DNA from: an uncultured Candidatus Saccharibacteria bacterium
GTDB lineage: Bacteria; Patescibacteriota; Saccharimonadia; Saccharimonadales; Saccharimonadaceae
Assembly: GCA_947303945.1 (NCBI GenBank)
Contig: CAMYZS010000008.1
Span: forward strand, 1 to 59,658
Reading direction: 5' to 3'
Length of the DNA stretch: 59,658 nt
Below, piece after piece: positions 50,718 through 58,407 of this stretch. A program made the position numbers and the translations under genes. Each line of letters opens with the position of its first letter. Position 1 is the first letter of the stretch. The notes under the pieces were generated by a model that saw only the letters and a program-made list of their open reading frames with translations, ran no database searches and was not told the DNA's origin.

Positions 50718-51575
50718 TTAAATGATTCCCCTTTCTTTTAAATATTTATCCAGTTCCTTAACTACATTTTCGTCGACCTCTAGTGCCGGAAAGCAATTTG
50801 GTATGTTTTCGCGATGCTCGGGGCCAACATAATTGAAGCAATCCACCATGTTTGCGAGCGCATCTGAATAGCGGCGTTCATTTACAAGCTTGTGGATAAT
50901 ATCATGAGAGAATCCGAAACAGAATTCCCAATGACTATAAGAGTAATTTGGATATTGGTGCCCCCAGTCTTTGTAGTGAGTTCTTCTGGTTCTTTGAGCA
51001 ATTCTATCGGAATTAAGGCCGAAATCGGGATTGAAATTAACTTCGACATCGCCGAAATCGTAAATCGTTTTATCACTATGTATGTAATAAATTCTAAATA
51101 GCAGTATGGGGTATCTTCTCCCCTCACTGCTTGTTCCGTACTGAATCGATCTAAGTCCCCTAAGACTGACGATCTGTTTCCAGTCGCGTTCGGGCTGCTG
51201 TTCTTGAGTCATACCAATTTCATTAAAATCGCTCAGAATCCTTATCTCATTCTTGCAACGCGCATATCTTTTTTGTGCTTCGGCAATATTAGCTCGGATT
51301 CTTTGACGCTCATTTTTGTCATTGGTTCTCTCGAGTTCTTCACGGTAGCCAGTTATTTCGTCTTTGATTTTTTTAGCATCGCTATTTTTTTTCTTTATAG
51401 CTTCGCTTGGCGGAATCATGTTATAGAATGCCTTGATACATTCTTCCTTATTCTCTACAGTATCGATCTCAGCTCGTCCATACTCAACCAGAAATCGTGC
51501 AGCTTCGTCCAGAATTTGAGACGACGTTTGACGGTTTCGGCTTGTGACGTCATATAGGTATTCTTTCAATGACAT
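50718..51575 (-). CDS. E2/UBC-like conjugating protein, soluble form
   Basis: A 285-residue protein. A helical start and a Lys/Glu coiled coil (KKKNSDAKKIKDEITGYREE, about 58-120) precede a C-terminal domain (130-285) that matches the last part of the protein at 56339: W-K-x-I...RG...I, IYDFGDVEVNFNPDF, then HWEFCFGFSHD. The FCFG Cys, placed after the strand pair and before two helices, is where prokaryotic E2-like proteins carry their active Cys. Gene order E2-JAB-E1-modifier supports this. AAAGGGGGA precedes the ATG. The E2 assignment is from pattern and context, not from a search. Confidence 0.7.
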   Translation of the reverse strand: MSLKEYLYDVTSRNRQTSSQILDEAARFLVEYGRAEIDTVENKEECIKAFYNMIPPSEAIKKKNSDAKKIKDEITGYREELERTNDKNERQRIRANIAEAQKRYARCKNEIRILSDFNEIGMTQEQQPERDWKQIVSLRGLRSIQYGTSSEGRRYPILLFRIYYIHSDKTIYDFGDVEVNFNPDFGLNSDRIAQRTRRTHYKDWGHQYPNYSYSHWEFCFGFSHDIIHKLVNERRYSDALANMVDCFNYVGPEHRENIPNCFPALEVDENVVKELDKYLKERGII

Positions 51576-51613
51576 CCATTTAATCCCCCTTTCTTTGGAA
51601 TCGAAAAACTATT

Positions 51614-51685
51614 AAAAAACTGCGCACCAAAACATAAACATCGGTGTGCTGTTACTATAATATAATACTATCGTGCCGCAGTCAA
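51614..51685 (-). promoter_or_regulatory. Promoter and attenuator-like leader of cassette 1
   Basis: Minus strand TTGACT (51685-51680), a 17-bp spacer, TATTAT (51662-51657). The leader then forms GCACACC/GGTGCGC (51649-51622), followed by AGTTTTTT, a terminator located ~45 bp before the first gene. Expression of the cassette would depend on read-through of this hairpin. Confidence 0.65.
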
Positions 51686-51790
51686 TAGCCGAATCGAGTT
51701 GGTAGAGTGCTATTATTACTTGTGGCTTTTTAGATGTGTATTGTTTGATGGTGGAGTGGCGCGTCTTCTTGGGTGGATGAATGAGTAAGC

Positions 51791-51819
51791 TTGCTATTCG
51801 TGCGTTTTTGTAGTATAAT
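51791..51819 (+). promoter_or_regulatory. Promoter of the 189-aa gene
   Basis: TTGCTA (51791-51796), a 17-bp spacer, TATAAT (51814-51819). Confidence 0.75.
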
Positions 51820-51850
51820 CGTTGCAACTATAAACAAAGGGAGTTTAAAT

Positions 51851-52420
51851 ATGAGTATTATGACGGCTTTCTCCGCTTTGAGGAGAAGAATGACTGCTCA
51901 AAAGGTGAGCTACTTCTTTGAGGCTATTTCTTCTGGTCAGGGGGATGATTCTGTGGTGGCGACGCTAGTTTATTCAATTAATGGCCATCCTGTCGGTAGA
52001 ACCGTCTTGAGAGCAGCGAATGGTGTGCCGATTTCGGCGGATCGGTTTGACAAGTGGCAAGATGGAATTGTTGATTTGGCCGAAATGGGTTTTTGTCGTC
52101 TTTACGAGGAACTGGATGGAAGACTTGTTCTTGATAATAACCTTTCGATGACGCCGCCTAAAAACACAAATAGCTACCTAGTAAATCTGGAGTTGGGCGT
52201 TGTATTAGGTGAATTATACGGTTCGAAGTGGCGAAATAATGTTTATCATGTTGCATATACTAAGTGTGGCCCGATTTATGACCAGTATAGTGGTAGTCAT
52301 CTTCGAAAACGTTATTATGTCGGCGATTTAGTGATGCCGATAAAGGCTAAGTATCAAGTACGCCACGAGGCGGCAAGGCTACTTGCCGTTCGCTCAGCTA
52401 TGAATGCGGCTATGGTATAG
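51851..52420 (+). CDS. Hypothetical protein, 189 aa
   Basis: A basic alpha/beta protein (MSIMTAFSALRRRMTAQKVS; RYYVGDLVMPIKAKYQVRHE). GGGAG lies about 9 nt before ATG 51851 and a good promoter precedes it. The central VYHVAYTKCGPIYDQYSGSH contains a single Cys. No family recognised. It is divergent from cassette 1 and convergent with topA. Being beside the cassette it could be a substrate or regulator, but there is no direct evidence. Confidence 0.65.
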   Translation: MSIMTAFSALRRRMTAQKVSYFFEAISSGQGDDSVVATLVYSINGHPVGRTVLRAANGVPISADRFDKWQDGIVDLAEMGFCRLYEELDGRLVLDNNLSMTPPKNTNSYLVNLELGVVLGELYGSKWRNNVYHVAYTKCGPIYDQYSGSHLRKRYYVGDLVMPIKAKYQVRHEAARLLAVRSAMNAAMV

Positions 52421-52462
52421 TTGATATTTTGTAGCGGATAGAGCTGCATTATTTGTGTGGCT

Positions 52463-54736
52463 CTATTTTTTGTTAGTCTTTTTGGTAGATGTTCGACGTT
52501 TGACTGGGCGGCGAGTTTTCTTCGGCTTATTGGTGAGATATTCTTCGGCTTGCTCTTTTGTGACGGTCTTAGGGTCAACATCTTTGGGGATTCGAACAAA
52601 GTTGCGGCGACCTGGCCCTTTAATATATGGGCCGTAAGCGCCTTCGATGATTTGAATCTCACCCCAGTCAGCAATGAAGGAATCGCGTTTTTTCTCGTAG
52701 AGCGGTTCAGCTTCTTCTAGGGTAATAGTATAGGGGTCAAATTCTTTGCCGAGCGGAATATTATACTTGCCACCTTTGAGATATGGGCCAAATGGGCCTG
52801 CGGCGGCGATAATTTCGGCGCCATCTTTGGCTTTACCGAGAGTGCGCGGAAGTTGTGGCAAATCTAGTTGCTTGAGTGCTTGTTCGAGCGTGACGGTCTT
52901 GACGCTCTTGCGTTTTGGCAATGGTGCAAAGCGTGGTTTCTCGCCAGTTTCTTTTTCGTTTTCGCCGAGTTGAATAAAACCGCCATTTTTACCAACTTTA
53001 GCATAGATAGCCTTGCCAGTTTTAGGATCGTGGCCAAGCAAACGAGCGTTATTATAGCGTTCTATCCCCTCGCTAGCAAGAACATCGCTATTGAATGGGC
53101 CATAGAAGTCACGTAGCATTTTGACGCGATCGAGCTTGGCATCGGCAATTAAGTCGAGGTCTTTCTCGATATTAGCTGTAAATTTGTAGTCGACGATGTT
53201 TTTGAAATTATCGACAAGGAAGGCGGAAATTAGCTCGCCGATTGGGGTTGGTAGAAGCTTCCCTTTATTAGCGCCATATTTTTCTTTGACTGTTTCTTTG
53301 GAGATTTTATTATCTTCCAATTTGAGTTCGATAACTTCGCGTTCTTCACCTTCCGACTCCCCTTTTACGATATAGCCACGTGCTTGGATGGCGGTCATAA
53401 TACTGGCGTATGTGCTTGGGCGGCCAATGCCGAGTTCCTCGAGTTTTTTAACAAGAGAGCCCTCAGTATAGCGCGCTTGTGGTTTCGCAAAGGTTTGGTG
53501 CGCAATGATCGATTTTGCGTCAAGTTTATCGCCTACTTTTAGGTGCGGTAATTCGTTTTCTTTAATTCGGCCGTAAACTTTAAGGAAGCCGTCGAAGGTA
53601 ACAATCTCGCCTTTGCCAACGAAATTATACTCAGTTGGAGTGGTGATAGTGATAGTGGTGGTTTCGATGCGTGCGTCTGCCATTTGCGTGGCAAGAGCGC
53701 GCCCGCGGATTAGGGCGTATAGGCGTTTTTCGTAATCATTTTTGCCGGCGGTCTCGCGGTTGATGTCGGTTGGGCGAATTGCTTCGTGTGCCTCTTGGGC
53801 GCCAGCTGACTTGGTCTTAAAGTTTCGGACTTTGACGTATTCTTTGCCGTAAGTGGATTCGACATAGCTAGCCATGTTGGCGATTGCTTGTTTGCTCAGA
53901 TTTAGACTATCGGTGCGGTGGTAAGTGATAAAGCCAGCTTGATAGAGCGCCTGTGCGGCTTGCATAATCGTACGCGTAGAATAGCCAAGTTTAGAGTTAG
54001 CCTCGATTTGCATAGAAGCGGTGGTAAAAGGCGGAGATGGCTTGCGTGTTCCTGGGGTGTTCTCGACGGCGCTAGCTTTAAAACTGGTGTTTATAAGCCG
54101 CTCAAGGAATTTGCGTGCCTCGTCTTCGGTTTCGAAGTCATGATTAAGTTTGGCGTCAAAGCCGAAATCGCCAGATACCTTGTAGCTGAATTTGCTAGCA
54201 AACTTCTCGATAGCCTGTTCACGCTCAACGATAAGGCGGATAGCTGGACTTTGGACGCGGCCGGCCGAGACGGCGCCTGGGACTTTTTTGCGGACGATGC
54301 CAGAAAGGTCGAAGCCGACAAGCATATCGAGAGTTTGGCGAGCTTGTTGCGAAGCTACCATATTCATATCGATGATGCGTGGGTTCTTGATTGCTTCTTC
54401 GAGTGCGGTTTTAGTGATTTCGTGAAAAGTAATACGGGCGGTATCTTTTGGTAGCTTTAGTACTTCGCAAAGGTGCCAAGAGATGGCTTCTCCCTCGCGA
54501 TCTTCATCCGTTGCGAGCCAGATTTTATCGGCGGTTTTGGCGGCTTTTTTAAGATTGGTAATAATACTCTTGTGTCCAGGGTCAATTTCGTAAGTAACTT
54601 CAAAAGTATTCTTATCGACCTTCGTATCTTTGCGAATATGTCCAACTGATGCCAAAACGGTATAATCATTACCGAGGTATTTCTCGATAGTATGGGCTTT
54701 CGCCGGAGACTCTACGATAACTAAGTTTTTACTCAT
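52463..54736 (-). CDS. topA: DNA topoisomerase I
   Basis: A 757-residue type IA topoisomerase that relaxes negative supercoils. The TOPRIM start is LVIVESPAKAHTIEKYL, with the acidic triad WLATDEDREGE, and the catalytic Tyr is in GFITYHRTDS. SAGRVQSPA and RPSTYASIM are also typical. The C-terminus has repeated short Topo C-like domains (AAGPFGPYLKGGKYNIPLG; EGAYGPYIKGPGRRNF) instead of zinc fingers, and a Lys/Thr-rich tail. ATG 54736 lies 7 nt after TATTAT, a leaderless arrangement. It separates the two conjugation cassettes and is transcribed in the same direction. Confidence 0.97.
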   Translation of the reverse strand: MSKNLVIVESPAKAHTIEKYLGNDYTVLASVGHIRKDTKVDKNTFEVTYEIDPGHKSIITNLKKAAKTADKIWLATDEDREGEAISWHLCEVLKLPKDTARITFHEITKTALEEAIKNPRIIDMNMVASQQARQTLDMLVGFDLSGIVRKKVPGAVSAGRVQSPAIRLIVEREQAIEKFASKFSYKVSGDFGFDAKLNHDFETEDEARKFLERLINTSFKASAVENTPGTRKPSPPFTTASMQIEANSKLGYSTRTIMQAAQALYQAGFITYHRTDSLNLSKQAIANMASYVESTYGKEYVKVRNFKTKSAGAQEAHEAIRPTDINRETAGKNDYEKRLYALIRGRALATQMADARIETTTITITTPTEYNFVGKGEIVTFDGFLKVYGRIKENELPHLKVGDKLDAKSIIAHQTFAKPQARYTEGSLVKKLEELGIGRPSTYASIMTAIQARGYIVKGESEGEEREVIELKLEDNKISKETVKEKYGANKGKLLPTPIGELISAFLVDNFKNIVDYKFTANIEKDLDLIADAKLDRVKMLRDFYGPFNSDVLASEGIERYNNARLLGHDPKTGKAIYAKVGKNGGFIQLGENEKETGEKPRFAPLPKRKSVKTVTLEQALKQLDLPQLPRTLGKAKDGAEIIAAAGPFGPYLKGGKYNIPLGKEFDPYTITLEEAEPLYEKKRDSFIADWGEIQIIEGAYGPYIKGPGRRNFVRIPKDVDPKTVTKEQAEEYLTNKPKKTRRPVKRRTSTKKTNKK

Positions 54737-54819
54737 GTGCTATATAATATCATACAAAACTTAGCAAGAAAGCATAAGTCTATTTTTGGGAGTGTAGTAA
54801 TGATATTAAAAGACGACAC

Positions 54820-54848
54820 AAAAAGGACCACACTATTGGTGTGGTCCT
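54820..54848 (-). terminator. Terminator of conjugation cassette 2
   Basis: AGGACCACAC/GTGTGGTCCT, a perfect 10-bp stem, followed by TTTTTGTG on the minus strand. Confidence 0.9.
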
Positions 54849-54869
54849 GATAAACTTGGATTTTTGGTT

Positions 54870-55097
54870 TTATCCATTAGATAGCCGTGGGGCTATGATA
54901 ATGAGATTGCCGGGTTCGACCGTGTCCTTGTCGGGGTCGATAATTCTTGTTCCCCCCCTGGAAAGCGAGTAGCCCGGTTCGATTGTGATATTCTCGCGTG
55001 CGAGTACTGAAGAGATAGTTTCTCCTTTTTCGCACTTTGCTATAATCGGTGCCGTGCCGATGCCAGTGATGATTCTGATTGTATCAGTGTTATTCAT
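54870..55097 (-). CDS. Small ubiquitin-like (beta-grasp) modifier
   Basis: A 75-residue protein (DTIRIITGIGTAPIIAKCEK) with the strand-strand-helix-strand-strand pattern of ThiS/MoaD/ubiquitin-like folds. GETISSVLARENITIEPGYS aligns with GTTWGALLKEANIALKEGWH of the cassette 1 modifier. Both end in [Val/Ser]-Asn-Gly, so the C-terminal Gly is exposed without processing. AAGGAGGG lies 5 nt before the ATG. It is the last gene of cassette 2, 10 bp after the E1 gene. Conjugation or sulfur carriage are both possible from the fold. E2 and JAB partners favour conjugation. Confidence 0.8.
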   Translation of the reverse strand: MNNTDTIRIITGIGTAPIIAKCEKGETISSVLARENITIEPGYSLSRGGTRIIDPDKDTVEPGNLIIIAPRLSNG

Positions 55098-55107
55098 TAC
55101 GCCCTCC

Positions 55108-55782
55108 TTACATTACAACAACTCTTTCGAGTGTGGCTAAGTTATCCGAGATCATAAAGGGTACAGGTTCGCCCTTGATAGATTTCGTTAAGTTTCTTGT
55201 CACTAACGATGCGATACTATTGGAGGTATATGCAACATTACCTCCGCACTCGAGCCGGAGAGAGTCTTCGTCATCGAACAACCAACTTTCATAGTTACTC
55301 GCAGCTCTTGGGTCGAATGGTCGAAAGCTGAAAATTTGGTACATTTCTCCTCCCGATCGCGCATCGATAAATAATGGTATTTTTGTACTTGACGCTTTCA
55401 CGGCGTCAAAGATAGCTTTGCGACTCCTCATTGAGTCGACGCCGCAAATTACATACCCTTCGAGTTGAGTTTTTTCAGTCGCGCGCTCGAAGTGTGGAAT
55501 TGCCGTGGTAGATTTCATCTCGCTACCCAGGAGATATTCTATCATTTTTGTAGCCGCTTCGACCTTCGGTAGACCGACGTATTTTTCGCTGTAGGGTGGC
55601 TCAGATGCAATATTTCGCTCTTCGAGTTTGTCATTATCCCAAATTATTATTTTAGGAAAACCCATCTTGGCGAGCGTTTGTATGACAGTACTGCCAATGC
55701 CGCCCGCGCCGATGACGTGTACGGCATCACCAAGTTGATTTGGATTAAAGAAATGAAGTTGATCTGATAAATCTCTTGCCAT
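55108..55782 (-). CDS. E1/ThiF-like activating enzyme of cassette 2
   Basis: A 224-residue single-module E1-like protein with VHVIGAGGIGSTVIQTLAKM (ATP loop), the Asp of IIIWDNDKLEERNIASEPPY, GLPKVEAATKMIEYL and VICGVDSMRSRKAIF. The segment LRLECGGNVAYTSNSIASL contains a Cys at the position where many bacterial E1-like enzymes have a conserved or catalytic Cys. It would adenylate the modifier encoded next. It overlaps the JAB stop as TAATG. It is shorter than canonical MoeB and lacks an extra catalytic-Cys domain. Confidence 0.9.
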   Translation of the reverse strand: MARDLSDQLHFFNPNQLGDAVHVIGAGGIGSTVIQTLAKMGFPKIIIWDNDKLEERNIASEPPYSEKYVGLPKVEAATKMIEYLLGSEMKSTTAIPHFERATEKTQLEGYVICGVDSMRSRKAIFDAVKASSTKIPLFIDARSGGEMYQIFSFRPFDPRAASNYESWLFDDEDSLRLECGGNVAYTSNSIASLVTRNLTKSIKGEPVPFMISDNLATLERVVVM

Positions 55783-56342
55783 TACTGCCGTCCTCCTTTG
55801 AGCTTTATCCCAAAGAGCGTGCCTTTTGTCTTCCCATCGGCTTTCCCATCGGCTCTTTTTATGTTGGCAAGTTGCCGTGTAGCTTGCGTTGTGTCTGTGT
55901 CGGTATAGTCGACGAATATGTCTACCGGGTAGTTTGTTATCCTGATAGGATTAAATGCGTCGAAGCGGGCTATGCCCCCACCTTTGACATTAACGACCAG
56001 GTTTACGGCCCAGTCTGCCGAGTGGCTGGCGATGTCGTTCTCGTCGTGACTAGAAAAGAAGACTGAGCCTTCGGCATGGGAGTGCCAACGAAAACGCAGC
56101 TTTTCAGCGTTATTCTCATCTTCCGAGACTACATCAGCTATGATTTCATTCATGGCGTAGTCTTCGGTTGTTGCGTAGCTAAAACCGGCCGTCTGTCGCG
56201 GAAGGAATATCTTTTTGACATAAAATGTTTCCCTATCGTTGCCGACTTCGATGAGGCCGATGCCCGTAACTTCATATGGTGAAGCCAGCTGGGTAAGTGT
56301 CATTATTTCCTTCCATATCATATGCGGTATAATGAGTTTCAT
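55782..56342 (-). CDS. JAB/JAMM metallopeptidase of cassette 2
   Basis: A 186-residue minimal JAB protein. The catalytic Glu lies in SPYEVTGIGLIEV. The metal motif is RWHSHAEGSVFFSSHD (H-x-H-x7-S-x2-D, complete). The following WAVNLVVNVKGGGIARFDAF matches prokaryotic JAB proteins of modifier systems. It probably removes the modifier from targets. The ATG overlaps the stop of the membrane E2 gene as ATGA, and its own stop overlaps the E1 start, so the three proteins are made together. It lacks the acidic tail of its paralog at 49769. Confidence 0.92.
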   Translation of the reverse strand: MKLIIPHMIWKEIMTLTQLASPYEVTGIGLIEVGNDRETFYVKKIFLPRQTAGFSYATTEDYAMNEIIADVVSEDENNAEKLRFRWHSHAEGSVFFSSHDENDIASHSADWAVNLVVNVKGGGIARFDAFNPIRITNYPVDIFVDYTDTDTTQATRQLANIKRADGKADGKTKGTLFGIKLKGGRQ

Positions 56343-57607
56343 TTTTCACCTCTCTTCAGCAGTCTTGCTTTGGCTTTTTCGATTTCTTTAACTTCAATAT
56401 AGTGACATGGTACTGCCCACTCGCATCCTTCGTTTACGCCATGCATACTATCGATAGCTAAGATTATCGCTTCGGCATACTGTTTATTGGCTACGTAGTG
56501 ATCGATTGCGCATGCTCGATTGCCAAAACAGAATCTGTGGTCACTTTGTAGATAGAGTGCGTCATCGGTACTGGAGCGGATTGATACGCATTCGTAGAAG
56601 TTTGGCTCGAGACGGAGTTCATAGTCGCCGAAGTCATATTCTTTTCCGTCAAGCAAGTAGCGTACTCGAACTACTACGTACAGGCAGTCATTATCGATGT
56701 GAATACCTATTACTCCGCGCGAGTTGCGGATTGCCTTCCATTCGCTATGAAAATCGTGACGTTGTATAGAAGAAGATGCGGCCCTTTTCCGCTGCCTTAT
56801 TGATGCTAAGGCTCGATTCTTTCGTTCCTGCAGTTTTTCTATTTCCTTCATTAATTCGTCTAGCGACTCTTCAGGTATTAATCCTGTTGCCTTCGCTGTC
56901 TGAATCTCATTGAGCCTTTTGTCGCAATCTTCGATCTCTTTTTCTGCTTTAGCGATGCCATTTTCAGGCGAGAGCAGACGTTCGACGAGATTACGATAAT
57001 CTTGTTCTGAAGCTTGTGGTCGATTGCTTTCGGCATAGTCGATACGGAGTAATTCCTCGGCGCACATTTCTAATTTTTTTCTTCTAGTGTATGCTTCGAA
57101 CCCTTTTCTAATCAAGAGGATAGGCCAAGCAATAAACATGCTAGTTAATAGAAACAGGCCATAGGGCTTACTGATTGGGATGTCTGTCCACAGATATTCC
57201 TTTTCTCGTCTTCTAATTATACTATAGCTGATTGTAACTATGAATGAGTAGAAGAGTAGCAATGTGGCCCTTAACCAGTCTTGCTGTTTAGCGAGTTCCT
57301 CCCGAAAGCTAATCGTTTCTTTTTCCTCTTCTAGTGGAAACATGAGGTTTTCGTCTAGCTTATCCTGGTTCTCTTGGTCCATGTAATGCTGAATTAAAGC
57401 TCGATCTTCGTCGCTAAGGTCATTAAACTCACTCGCGAATTCATTATAGGTCGCGATTTTCTTAGCTTCTGAATTGTCATGAGCCCAGATAGCCCAGATG
57501 AATGCCAAAAGAATGAGTCCCACTACGATAGTAATGAAAAAACAGTTGCGTAGTATGTGTGCATCCTTGAGGTCGTCGCAATAGCCTCGGCGTTTTTTGG
57601 GTGTCAT
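56339..57607 (-). CDS. Membrane-anchored E2/UBC-like protein
   Basis: A 422-residue protein. Three hydrophobic helices (about 17-37, 115-134 and 150-168) are followed by a long coiled coil (185-275, KEIEDCDKRLNEIQTAKATG) and a C-terminal domain homologous to the soluble E2-like protein: W-K-x-I..RG, EYDFGDYELRLEPNF, DHRFCFGNRACAIDHYV, then two helices. The shared FCFG Cys is the candidate active site. The topology puts the E2 domain in the cytosol next to the membrane, so conjugation may target envelope proteins. AAAGGTGG precedes the ATG. It is the first gene of cassette 2. The E2 call is inferred from homology between cassettes and from context. Confidence 0.7.
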   Translation of the reverse strand: MTPKKRRGYCDDLKDAHILRNCFFITIVVGLILLAFIWAIWAHDNSEAKKIATYNEFASEFNDLSDEDRALIQHYMDQENQDKLDENLMFPLEEEKETISFREELAKQQDWLRATLLLFYSFIVTISYSIIRRREKEYLWTDIPISKPYGLFLLTSMFIAWPILLIRKGFEAYTRRKKLEMCAEELLRIDYAESNRPQASEQDYRNLVERLLSPENGIAKAEKEIEDCDKRLNEIQTAKATGLIPEESLDELMKEIEKLQERKNRALASIRQRKRAASSSIQRHDFHSEWKAIRNSRGVIGIHIDNDCLYVVVRVRYLLDGKEYDFGDYELRLEPNFYECVSIRSSTDDALYLQSDHRFCFGNRACAIDHYVANKQYAEAIILAIDSMHGVNEGCEWAVPCHYIEVKEIEKAKARLLKRGEK

Positions 57608-57657
57608 AAAAGACGGTCACCACCTTTCTTATCAAAATCCAGTTTTTAAGTTTCTAA

Positions 57658-57716
57658 GAGGCGTTTTTTCTTCCGCCTCAATTCTTTAATTCTATCATGA
57701 TTTTATGAAAAATCAA
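57658..57716 (-). promoter_or_regulatory. Promoter and leader hairpin of cassette 2
   Basis: Minus strand TTGATT (57716-57711), a 16-bp spacer, TAGAAT (57694-57689). The leader begins with GAGGCG/CGCCTC (57679-57658) enclosing an A-rich loop, ahead of the ribosome site. Confidence 0.6.
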
Positions 57717-57737
57717 TTAGCAAACAATTATTATTAA

Positions 57738-58034
57738 CCACCAAAAAGCCCCAGTAAGGGTGGGCATAACTGGGGCTATTTGGCCCTACAACACACCTCC
57801 TAAGGCATCCGGTAGATCCGGAAGCGTGACCCACCTCACACATGGGGTCCGCCGGTTATAGGGATTGCTAGCTTTAGAAAGGCCTTTCTAAGTGGAGGTA
57901 ATACTTTTCACTTCAAACAAAAAAGAAATTTGAAGGCCGAAAGGGTTTCTAAAGCACGCAACAATTGCTAAAATAAATTTAGCAAACGTTTCAACTTATT
58001 TAGGTACAGTTTTTTGACCCTATGGGCCAAAACT
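57738..58034 (-). ncRNA. Unassigned ~295-nt structured RNA
   Basis: A strong minus-strand promoter (TTGCAT 58069-58064, 17 bp, extended -10 TGcTATAAT 58049-58041) and a clear terminator (CTGGGGCT/AGCCCCAG with TTTTT, 57777-57743) bound a transcript without an ORF. Its ends can pair: TTTTGGCCC at 58032-58024 with GGGCCAAA at 57786-57779. Alternatively the 5' part folds locally as CAGTTTTGGCCC/GGGTCAAAAAACTG. Inner hairpins include AGAAAGGCCTTTCT and a doubled CCGGAT. It lacks the hallmark sequences of RNase P RNA, tmRNA, SRP RNA and tRNA. It sits directly upstream of cassette 2. Confidence 0.7.
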
Positions 58035-58323
58035 GATGTGATTATAGCACGTATTTGCTTTTTATGCAATACTTTTTACATATTTTCTTATATAATCTAC
58101 TCAAAATCGTCTGGTATTTGCAGAGGTGTCTGTATTCTTACAGGGGTGAAACCGCTTATTGTTATATTGTAAAAATATTGTATAAAATCGCTCATTTTTG
58201 GTATTTTTGCCAGGTTTTTAATAAAAGTGCAAGCAAAAAGTCGGATTAAAAAAGAGAAAGAATAAATGGCTAATTCGGCGATAGGTGACCACGGTTATGC
58301 TGCGTTTAGTTACCTATTAATAT

Positions 58324-58352
58324 TGACAAGTACTTATTGTTATGCCATAATA
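58324..58352 (+). promoter_or_regulatory. Promoter of the 275-aa gene
   Basis: TTGACA (58324-58329), a 17-bp spacer, CATAAT (58347-58352). The 58070-58320 stretch upstream is A/T rich with no gene seen. Confidence 0.75.
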
Positions 58353-58407
58353 CAGTTGATATATGATGCTTTGGGAAACATATTGATCTTTAGGAGGTAT
58401 ACCATAT

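Noticed and set aside
47719-51575. Classical thiamine/molybdopterin sulfur-carrier system (ThiS/ThiF or MoaD/MoeB)
   Set aside because: No thiamine or molybdopterin genes are nearby, and paired JAB plus E2-like proteins argue for protein conjugation instead.
57738-58034. RNase P RNA, tmRNA or SRP RNA identity for the structured RNA
   Set aside because: The GAGGAAAGUCC/ACAGAA, tRNA-like T-loop plus tag frame, and GGUCAGG..GGAAGCAGC hallmarks are absent on both strands. A TCCGGAAG match on the opposite strand is too short to count.
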